Assembly: GCF_027489515.1 (NCBI RefSeq)
Contig: NZ_JAIXZS010000015.1
Span: 80,563-144,562 of the forward strand
DNA length: 64,000 nucleotides
Source: Novosphingobium sp.
Lineage (GTDB): Bacteria > Pseudomonadota > Alphaproteobacteria > Sphingomonadales > Sphingomonadaceae
Direction of reading: 5' to 3'
How positions within the stretch are numbered: the stretch's first letter is position 1; each line of letters starts with the position of its first letter. Shown here piece by piece: positions 57,748 to 64,000 of the stretch. The notes beneath the pieces are model-generated. The model saw nothing but the letters and a program-made list of their open reading frames with translations, was not told the DNA's origin and did no database searches. Made by a program: the position numbers and the translations under genes.

Positions 57748-58545
57748 ATGGCCAGCGCCCCGCCCCCCACCATTTTCGCCCCCACCCGCCGCCGCGGCGC
57801 GCGTGCACGGATGCGCAGCCTCGAACGCCGACCGGATGCCCCGCACTTCCTGGCCGAGGACATGGCCGACGATGTGCTCGACCGTCTTGACTTCCTGCGC
57901 CACGAGCCGGCGCGCGCGCTACTGGTGGGCGATACCACCGGGCGGCTCGCCGCGGCCCTCGCCGCGCGCGGTACCGAGGTGGTCCGTGCCGATCCCGCGC
58001 CGCAGCCGGGCGAGGATGCGATTGACGAGGAGCAGCCCCTCACCCGCACCGGCTTCGACCTCATCGCCCATCTTGGCACGCTAGGTACCGTGAACGACCT
58101 GCCCGGCGCGCTCCTCCATATCCGCCGCGCGCTCGCCCCCGGCGGATTGGCAATCATGACCTGGTGCGGTGCGGGATGCATTCCAGCGCTGCGGGCGATC
58201 ATGGCCGAAACCGATGGCGAACGCCCCGCCGCGCGTCTGCATCCGCAAGTCGACGTCCGCGCCGGGGGCGATCTCCTGCAGCGCTGCGGTTTTGCGGAAC
58301 CCATGAGCGACAGCCGCGTGCTCGATGTGCGTTACCGCAGCCTGCGCCGCCTCGTCGCGGACTTGCGCGCGCAGGGACTCGGCAATTGCCTTGCCCGGCC
58401 GGGGCCGCCTCTCGGCAAGGCCGGGCTGGCACGCGCCGAGGCGGCCTTCGCGGCCATGGCGGATGGCGAGCGCCGGGTGACCGAGCGGTTCGCGATCCTG
58501 ACCCTCAGTGGGTGGAACAAGGCGCTGCGGCCGCCGAAATTCTGA
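57748..58545 (+). CDS. BioC-like methyltransferase domain protein
   Basis: 265-aa protein with a degenerate class I methyltransferase fold: HEPARALLVGDTTGRLAAAL (motif I region, GDTTGR in place of GxGxG), DLIAHLGTLGTVNDLPGALL and RALAPGGLAIMTWCGAGCIP (motif post-III). It matches the alphaproteobacterial group often annotated as a BioC-like or NDUFAF5-like (arginine hydroxylation) protein, usually adjacent to comF. ATG 57748; divergent from comF by 78 bp. Substrate uncertain. Confidence 0.8.
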   Translation: MASAPPPTIFAPTRRRGARARMRSLERRPDAPHFLAEDMADDVLDRLDFLRHEPARALLVGDTTGRLAAALAARGTEVVRADPAPQPGEDAIDEEQPLTRTGFDLIAHLGTLGTVNDLPGALLHIRRALAPGGLAIMTWCGAGCIPALRAIMAETDGERPAARLHPQVDVRAGGDLLQRCGFAEPMSDSRVLDVRYRSLRRLVADLRAQGLGNCLARPGPPLGKAGLARAEAAFAAMADGERRVTERFAILTLSGWNKALRPPKF

Positions 58546-58551
58546 GGCGCC

Positions 58552-61215
58552 CTACCCCAATGCCGCCTGCGCGGCCGCCAGCCGGGCAATCGGCACGCGG
58601 TAGGGGCTGGCCGAGACATAATCGAGGCCAACCTTCTCGCAGAACGCGATCGAGGCCGGATCACCGCCGTGTTCGCCGCAGATGCCGAGCTTGATCTCGG
58701 GCCGGGTCTCGCGCCCGCGGACTGCCGCCATCTCGACGAGCTGGCCGACACCCTCGATATCGAGGCTGACGAACGGGTCGCGCGGGTAGATGCCCTGTTC
58801 GACATAGGGCCCGAGGAAGCGGGCAGCATCGTCGCGGCTGACGCCAAGCGTCGTCTGCGTGAGATCGTTGGTGCCGAAGGAGAAGAACTTGGCTTCCTCG
58901 GCGATTTCGCCCGCCATGAGCGCGGCGCGAGGAAGCTCGATCATCGTGCCGACGAGGTATTCGAGGGTGCGGCCCTTCTCGGCAAACACGGCTTCGGCAG
59001 CGCGGTCGACCAGCGCGCGCAGGATCTGCAGCTCGCGCTTGGTGGCCACGAGCGGGATCATCACTTCCGGCACGACCGCCTCGCCCGACTTTTCGGCAAC
59101 GTCGCAGGCGGCTTCGAAGATCGCGCGGGCCTGCATCTCGTAGATTTCGGGGAAGGTGATGCCGAGGCGGCAGCCGCGGTGGCCAAGCATCGGGTTGAAC
59201 TCGTGGAGTTCGCCCGCCCGGCGCTTGAGGTGATCGACGCCGAGACCGGTCGCTTCAGAAAGCTCGGCGAATTCGGCATCGCCGTGCGGCAGGAATTCGT
59301 GGAGCGGCGGATCGAGCAGGCGGATGGTGACGGGCAGGCCCGCCATCACCTCGAAGATCGCGGTGAAGTCGGCGCGCTGTTCGGGCAGCAGGCTATCAAG
59401 CGCGCGGCGACGGGTCGCCTCGTCCTCAGCGAGAATCATCTGGCGGACCAGCGAGATACGGCCCGCATCGAAGAACATGTGTTCGGTGCGGCAAAGGCCA
59501 ACACCTTCGGCGCCGAACTGGCGCGCGACCTGGCAATCGAGCGGGGTTTCGGCGTTGGCGCGCACCTTCATGCGGCGATGCTTGTCCGCCCACTCCATCA
59601 GCACGGCGAAATCGCCGACGAGTTCGGGTTCGACCATCGGTACCGCGCCGAGCATCACATCGCCGTTCGAGCCATCAAGCGTGATGACCTCGCCTTCCTT
59701 CACCTCACGCGTGCCCATCCGTGCGGTGCGGGTGGCCATGTCGATCGAGAGGCCCGAGGCGCCCGAAACGCAGGGGCGGCCCATACCGCGCGCGACGACG
59801 GCGGCGTGGCTGGTCATGCCGCCACGCGCGGTGAGCACGCCCTTGGCGGCGTGCATGCCGTGAATGTCTTCAGGGCTTGTCTCGATGCGCACGAGGATCA
59901 CATCTTCGCCCATCTGCGCCCGGTGTTCGGCGCTATCGGCATCGAACACGATCACACCAGTGGCCGCGCCCGGCGAGGCCGGCAGGCCGCGGGTGAGCAC
60001 TTCGCGCGGGGCGCTGGGATCAAGCGTCGGGTGGAGCAGCTGGTCGAGCGCCATCGGATCGACGCGCTTCACCGCAGTCGCCTCGTCGATCAGGCCCTCG
60101 CGCGCCATGTCCACCGCCATCTTGAGCGCGGCCTTGGCGGTGCGCTTGCCCGAGCGGGTCTGCAGCATCCACAGCTTGCCCTGCTCGACGGTGAACTCGA
60201 TGTCCTGCATGTCCTTGTAGTGGAGTTCGAGCAGATCGAACACGCGGGCGAGCTCGGCGTAGGCTGCGGGCATCGCCTCTTCCATCGAGAGGGGCCTCGC
60301 CCCCGCCCGCTCGCGCGCGGACTTGGTCAGATACTGGGGCGTGCGGATGCCGGCGACGACGTCCTCGCCCTGCGCGTTCACCAGCCATTCGCCGTAGTAG
60401 GCACGCTCGCCGGTCGCGGGATCGCGGGTGAAGGCGACGCCGGTGGCCGAGGTTTCGCCCATGTTGCCGAAGACCATGGCCTGAACGTTGACCGCGGTGC
60501 CCCAATCATGCGGGATGGAATTGAGGCGGCGGTAAACCTTGGCGCGGTCCGATTCCCACGAATCGAACACGGCGCCGATTGCGCCCCAGAGCTGTTCGTG
60601 GACGTCCTGCGGGAACGGGCGGCCGAGTTCCTCTGCAACGATGGCCTTGTATTCGCCGACGAGTGCCTGCCAATGTTCGGCGCCCATCTCGACATCGGCA
60701 AAGAAGCCGTTGTCTTCTTTGGCGATTTCGAGCGCATCCTCGAAACGGTGGTGATCGAGGCCGAGCACCACGTCCGAATACATCTGGATGAAGCGGCGGT
60801 AGCTGTCCCAGGCAAAGCGCGCGTCGCCCGAACCGGCAGCGAGGCCTTCGACCGTCACGTCATTGAGGCCGAGGTTGAGCACGGTATCCATCATGCCCGG
60901 CATCGACACGCGCGCGCCCGAACGGACCGAGACGAGCAGCGGGTTTGCGGGTTCGCCGAAGACGCGGCCGGTGGCCTTCTCGATATGCGCCACGCCATTG
61001 GCAACACCGCCGCGCAGATCATCGTCGAATGCCTTGCCAGCGGCGTTGTAGGCCGTGCAGACCTCGGTGCTGATCGTGAAGCCCGGGGGCACGGGCAGGC
61101 CGATGCCCGCCATCTCGGCAAGGTTCGCGCCCTTGCCACCGGTGATGGTCTTGTCGCGCGAGCGCGGGTCGTTGTTGGTAGCACCGCCGCCGAAGTGGAA
61201 TACGTATGCGCTCAT
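58552..61215 (-). CDS. ppdK: Pyruvate, phosphate dikinase
   Basis: 887-aa PPDK, the normal length, interconverting pyruvate + ATP + Pi and PEP + AMP + PPi. N-terminal ATP-grasp domain (KGANLAEMAGIGLPVPPGFT; SVRSGARVSMPGMMDTVLNL); phosphohistidine domain with GGMTSHAAVVARGMGRPCVS; C-terminal TIM barrel with TEHMFFDAGRISLVRQMILA, SFGTNDLTQTTLGVSRDD and the catalytic Cys in KLGICGEHGG. ATG 61215 is chosen because homologs start with MSAYVFHFGGG-like sequence; 61245 would add ten residues. Confidence 0.96.
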   Translation of the reverse strand: MSAYVFHFGGGATNNDPRSRDKTITGGKGANLAEMAGIGLPVPPGFTISTEVCTAYNAAGKAFDDDLRGGVANGVAHIEKATGRVFGEPANPLLVSVRSGARVSMPGMMDTVLNLGLNDVTVEGLAAGSGDARFAWDSYRRFIQMYSDVVLGLDHHRFEDALEIAKEDNGFFADVEMGAEHWQALVGEYKAIVAEELGRPFPQDVHEQLWGAIGAVFDSWESDRAKVYRRLNSIPHDWGTAVNVQAMVFGNMGETSATGVAFTRDPATGERAYYGEWLVNAQGEDVVAGIRTPQYLTKSARERAGARPLSMEEAMPAAYAELARVFDLLELHYKDMQDIEFTVEQGKLWMLQTRSGKRTAKAALKMAVDMAREGLIDEATAVKRVDPMALDQLLHPTLDPSAPREVLTRGLPASPGAATGVIVFDADSAEHRAQMGEDVILVRIETSPEDIHGMHAAKGVLTARGGMTSHAAVVARGMGRPCVSGASGLSIDMATRTARMGTREVKEGEVITLDGSNGDVMLGAVPMVEPELVGDFAVLMEWADKHRRMKVRANAETPLDCQVARQFGAEGVGLCRTEHMFFDAGRISLVRQMILAEDEATRRRALDSLLPEQRADFTAIFEVMAGLPVTIRLLDPPLHEFLPHGDAEFAELSEATGLGVDHLKRRAGELHEFNPMLGHRGCRLGITFPEIYEMQARAIFEAACDVAEKSGEAVVPEVMIPLVATKRELQILRALVDRAAEAVFAEKGRTLEYLVGTMIELPRAALMAGEIAEEAKFFSFGTNDLTQTTLGVSRDDAARFLGPYVEQGIYPRDPFVSLDIEGVGQLVEMAAVRGRETRPEIKLGICGEHGGDPASIAFCEKVGLDYVSASPYRVPIARLAAAQAALG

Positions 61216-61289
61216 AAGACCAAGAGGCTCCCTCGCGAACTTCAACAGTGTCCGGTTTTGCCGGATTCGCCAAAAAGTGATGGGGCGCT

Positions 61290-63545
61290 TTAGCCCTCTA
61301 TGCGGCCAAAGTCCGCAACTTTGTGCACTGCAGCACGGAAGCGGTCAAGCAGTCCGAGGCGCCCTGCCCGTTTGGCCGGGTCGGCATCGTTGACGGTAAC
61401 GCTCTCAAAGAAAGCATCGATCGGCGCGCGCAATGTGGCGAGCGCGGCCATGGCGGCGGTGAAATCTTCCGCCACAACAGCAGCTTCGGCGCGCGGCTCG
61501 GCCGCATCGAGCGCATCGACGAGGGCCTGTTCGGCGGGTTCGCGGACGTAGTCAGCGGCGAGCGGCGCGTACTCTTCCTTCTTGAGGATATTCGCGGCGC
61601 GCTTGTAGCCGGCGAGGAGGTTTGTGCCGTCCTCGGTGGTGACGAAGGCCTGCAGCGCGTGGACGCGGGCGAGCAGGCGGACGAGATCGTCCTCACCGCC
61701 GAGCGCGAACACCGCGTCGATCAGATCGTGGCGGACACCGGCTTCGCGCTGCTGAACCTTGAGGCGGTCGGCAAAGAAGGCAACGAGCGCAGCTGGCGTG
61801 CTGCTCATCACGGCCGGAGCGGTACGCAGGAATTCGAGCGCAAGTTCGGAATAGGCCTCAAGCTTGATCTCGAAATCGCCAAGCTCGGCGGCGAAGTCCT
61901 CCATCCGTGCGGCAAATTCCGCTGCAGGCAGCGACGGGTGCGGTTGGACCTTCCAGACCTTCTCGATGTACATCGCAAAGTTCGGATCGCCTGCAACAGC
62001 ACGGTCGAGAACCGAACGGAATACGCTGGCGATGGCGCCGCTCAGCACCTGAGACAGGTTGCAGCGGACCTGTGCGGTGAGCAGTATCTGGATGACGCCC
62101 AATGCCGCGCGGCGCAGCGCAAACGGGTCTTTCGAGCCAGTCGGCTTCTCGTCGATGGCGAAAAAGCCCGCCAGCGTATCCAGCTTGTCTGCCAGCGCCA
62201 CGGCGACGGTGACCGGCGCGGTCGGCACATCATCACCCTGCCCGACCGGCTTGTAGTGATCGCGGATTGCGTCGGCCACGGCGTCCGGCAGGCCTTCGGC
62301 GCGGGCGTAGTAGCCGCCCATCAGGCCTTGAAGTTCGGGGAATTCGCCGACCATTTCGGTGACGAGATCGGCCTTGCAAAGCTCCGCGGCGAGGCGCGCC
62401 TGCGCGGGATCGCAGCCGGGCACGATCCCCTCGCTCGCCAGCCATTCGGCCAGCTTGGCGACGCGTTCCACCTTGTCGGCCACGGTGCCAAGCTTCTCGT
62501 GGAAGGTGATGCGTGCGAGCTTTTCGGCGTGGACGGAGAGCGGCGTCTTGCGGTCTTGCTCCCAGAAGAAGCGCGCGTCGGAAAGGCGGGCGGCGAGGAC
62601 CTTGCGGTTGCCCGCGACGATCATTGCACCGCCATCGCGCGCGGCGATGTTGGCAGTGCAGACAAAAGCGTTGGCGAGCTTTCCGGCGCTATCCCGGCAG
62701 ATGAAGTACTTCTGGTTCACGCGCGCGGTGAGCTGGATGACTTCGGGCGGAACTTCAAGGAAGGCCTCGTCGAACCGGCCGAGCAGCGGCACTGGCCATT
62801 CGGTGAGGCCGGCGTTTTCGATCACCAGACCCTCGTCCTCGACCAGCACGAGGCCGGCATCGGCAGCGGCCTTCTTTGCGCCCTCGCGGACAATGCCTTC
62901 GCGTTCGGCATGATCGACGATCACATGGGCCACGCGCAGCTTGGCGGCGTAGTCGTCGACGCCCTCGATCTGGATTTCGCCGCTGTGATGGAAGCGGTGG
63001 CCCATCGTGGCACGGCCCGAGCGGATACCGCCGATTTCGCAGTCGACCACGTCGCCGCCAAGCAGCGCAACAATACCCGAGAGCGGACGCACCCAGCGCA
63101 GGCTGTCGGGCTGAAGGCTAGCGGCGCCCCAGCGCTGTGACTTGGGCCAGGGGAACGCGCGAATGATGCTCGGGATCGCTTCGGCGAGTACATCAGCGGC
63201 AGCGCGGCCGGGCTTTTCGACCACGGCGAACCATACGCCGTCGCGCTCTGTCAGCTTGTCTTTGGTCAGGCCCGTCTTGCGCAGGAAGCCTTCGAGCGCC
63301 TGTTCGGGCGCCGAGGTGCGCGGACCCTTGGTTTCCTCAGCTACCGCCTGCGTCGCGAGCGGCAGGCCCTTCGCGATAAGCGTCAGGCGGCGCGGGGTGG
63401 ACCACACCGTCAGCGCGCCGACAGCAAGCCCGGCGGCCTCCATCTCGCGCCGGAACAGCTTTTCAAGATCGGCGCGCGCGCCGGCCTGCATCCGCGCGGG
63501 GATTTCTTCCGAGCGCAACTCGAGGAGGAAATCAGCGGTGCTCAT
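61290..63545 (-). CDS. glyS: Glycyl-tRNA synthetase beta subunit
   Basis: 751-aa tRNA-binding subunit of the heterotetrameric GlyRS. N-terminus [20 protein letters not shown] is diagnostic; also [13 protein letters not shown] segment ([12 protein letters not shown]), [40 protein letters not shown] and [20 protein letters not shown]. The DALR-like anticodon-binding C-terminus is complete. ATG 63545 overlaps the glyQ stop (ATGA), the standard glyQS arrangement. Confidence 0.96.
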   Translation of the reverse strand: MSTADFLLELRSEEIPARMQAGARADLEKLFRREMEAAGLAVGALTVWSTPRRLTLIAKGLPLATQAVAEETKGPRTSAPEQALEGFLRKTGLTKDKLTERDGVWFAVVEKPGRAAADVLAEAIPSIIRAFPWPKSQRWGAASLQPDSLRWVRPLSGIVALLGGDVVDCEIGGIRSGRATMGHRFHHSGEIQIEGVDDYAAKLRVAHVIVDHAEREGIVREGAKKAAADAGLVLVEDEGLVIENAGLTEWPVPLLGRFDEAFLEVPPEVIQLTARVNQKYFICRDSAGKLANAFVCTANIAARDGGAMIVAGNRKVLAARLSDARFFWEQDRKTPLSVHAEKLARITFHEKLGTVADKVERVAKLAEWLASEGIVPGCDPAQARLAAELCKADLVTEMVGEFPELQGLMGGYYARAEGLPDAVADAIRDHYKPVGQGDDVPTAPVTVAVALADKLDTLAGFFAIDEKPTGSKDPFALRRAALGVIQILLTAQVRCNLSQVLSGAIASVFRSVLDRAVAGDPNFAMYIEKVWKVQPHPSLPAAEFAARMEDFAAELGDFEIKLEAYSELALEFLRTAPAVMSSTPAALVAFFADRLKVQQREAGVRHDLIDAVFALGGEDDLVRLLARVHALQAFVTTEDGTNLLAGYKRAANILKKEEYAPLAADYVREPAEQALVDALDAAEPRAEAAVVAEDFTAAMAALATLRAPIDAFFESVTVNDADPAKRAGRLGLLDRFRAAVHKVADFGRIEG

Positions 63546-64000
63546 GCCGTCCACCCCGGGAACTTCGCTTCCCATTCGGGGCGGTACTTCTCCATATAGC
63601 CCTCGCAGCTGCCGCGCGCGAGATCGCGCACCCGGCCCATGTAGCTTGCGCGTTCCTGCACCGAGATCACGCCGCGCGCCTGAAGAAGGTTGAAGAGGTG
63701 GCTCGCCTCGATCGCCTGCTCGTAAGCGGCGATGGGCACTTTGGCTTCCAGCGCCTTGCGGCACTCGGCCTCGGCGCGGCGGAAGCCTTCGAAGAGGGTT
63801 TCGGTATCCGCCACCTCGAAGTTCCATGTCGACATCTGGCGCTCGTTCTCGAGGAACACATCGCCGTAGCTGACGCCGTGATTGTTGAACTTGAGGTCGT
63901 AGACGTTGTCGACGCCCTGGATATACATCGCGAGGCGTTCGAGGCCGTAGGTCAGCTCGCCCGAGACGGGCTTGCAATCGAAGCCGCCCATCTGCTGGAA
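63542..64000 (-). CDS. glyQ: Glycyl-tRNA synthetase alpha subunit, N-terminus cut by window edge
   Basis: The visible 152 C-terminal codons begin within [20 protein letters not shown] and include [40 protein letters not shown], and [20 protein letters not shown], then [14 protein letters not shown]. These are invariant in the class II alpha subunit that activates glycine. The 5' end lies beyond 64000. Coupled to glyS by a 4-bp overlap. Confidence 0.95.
   Translation of the reverse strand, partial: FQQMGGFDCKPVSGELTYGLERLAMYIQGVDNVYDLKFNNHGVSYGDVFLENERQMSTWNFEVADTETLFEGFRRAEAECRKALEAKVPIAAYEQAIEASHLFNLLQARGVISVQERASYMGRVRDLARGSCEGYMEKYRPEWEAKFPGWTA

Noticed and set aside
58669..61293. 874-codon plus-strand ORF opposite ppdK
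   Set aside because: ppdK is complete and unambiguous; the antisense translation has no motif and shadow-type composition.
1..64000. CRISPR array, tRNA or rRNA gene, insertion sequence
   Set aside because: No regularly spaced repeats beyond the three 21-bp dyads, no cloverleaf with a CCA-adjacent T-arm motif, and no transposase or integrase coding sequence.

Overview
The window is a gene-dense, GC-rich chromosomal stretch (third codon positions mostly G or C, many 4-bp ATGA/GTGA gene overlaps). The gene set points to an alphaproteobacterium of the order Sphingomonadales, Novosphingobium-like. The pointers are two TonB-dependent receptors, an aroQ-accB-accC block, a gshB-yraN-rsmI-lipoprotein block, a DOMON-like/NamZ pair, a 3TM holin-like gene, and CCTCCCC...GGGGAGG dispersed palindromes. 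I infer this from family content, not from a database match. I see no rRNA, tRNA, CRISPR array, transposase or integrase.

Region 1 (1-13400) is a purine acquisition locus. On the minus strand, in order of transcription, lie a secreted adenosine-deaminase-like enzyme, a structured ~190-nt leader, a TonB-dependent receptor with an EF-hand-like loop, a strong terminator, a periplasmic purine nucleoside permease component (NUP family), 8-oxoguanine deaminase, a UacT/PbuX-type NCS2 permease, a BASS-family transporter, an AtzE-type amidase and an AzgA-type permease that runs off the left edge. A divergent LysR regulator and a purine-type phosphoribosyltransferase complete it. Together they suggest extracellular or periplasmic deamination of nucleosides, active outer-membrane import, base uptake, deamination and salvage.

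Region 2 (13430-19733) is a compact five-gene minus-strand operon of predicted exported redox proteins: DUF1592-family cytochrome-like protein, DUF1552 protein, secreted ankyrin-repeat protein, cytochrome c-prime and cytochrome b561. Its substrate is unknown.

Region 3 (19960-31638) is mixed housekeeping and accessory: a holin-like protein, a lipoprotein, aroQ, accB, accC, an orphan phage tail sheath gene bracketed by two copies of a 35-bp palindrome, a lower-GC orphan, gshB, a His-rich secreted peptide, yraN, rsmI, an LpoA-like lipoprotein, parE and a PdxI-like reductase.

Region 4 (31766-43400) holds a chemoreceptor ending in a CheR/CheB-tether-like NWSEF, a TonB-like protein, a secreted double Tudor-like protein, a MoxR ATPase and its VWA partner separated by four unrelated genes, a GST, a GFA protein, DUF817, an ECHDC3-like crotonase, DUF427, a methyltransferase and a 2OG-Fe(II) oxygenase.

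Region 5 (43407-64000) holds NamZ plus a DOMON-like protein, tyrS, a PilZ protein behind three tandem 21-bp dyads, a ZnuD-like receptor behind a perfect AT-rich palindrome, an MFS exporter, cysK, a dienelactone hydrolase, a SnoaL-aminoglycoside phosphotransferase fusion, an acyl-CoA dehydrogenase with a MerR regulator, hisI (apparently using a non-AUG start), comF, a BioC-like methyltransferase, ppdK, glyS and partial glyQ.
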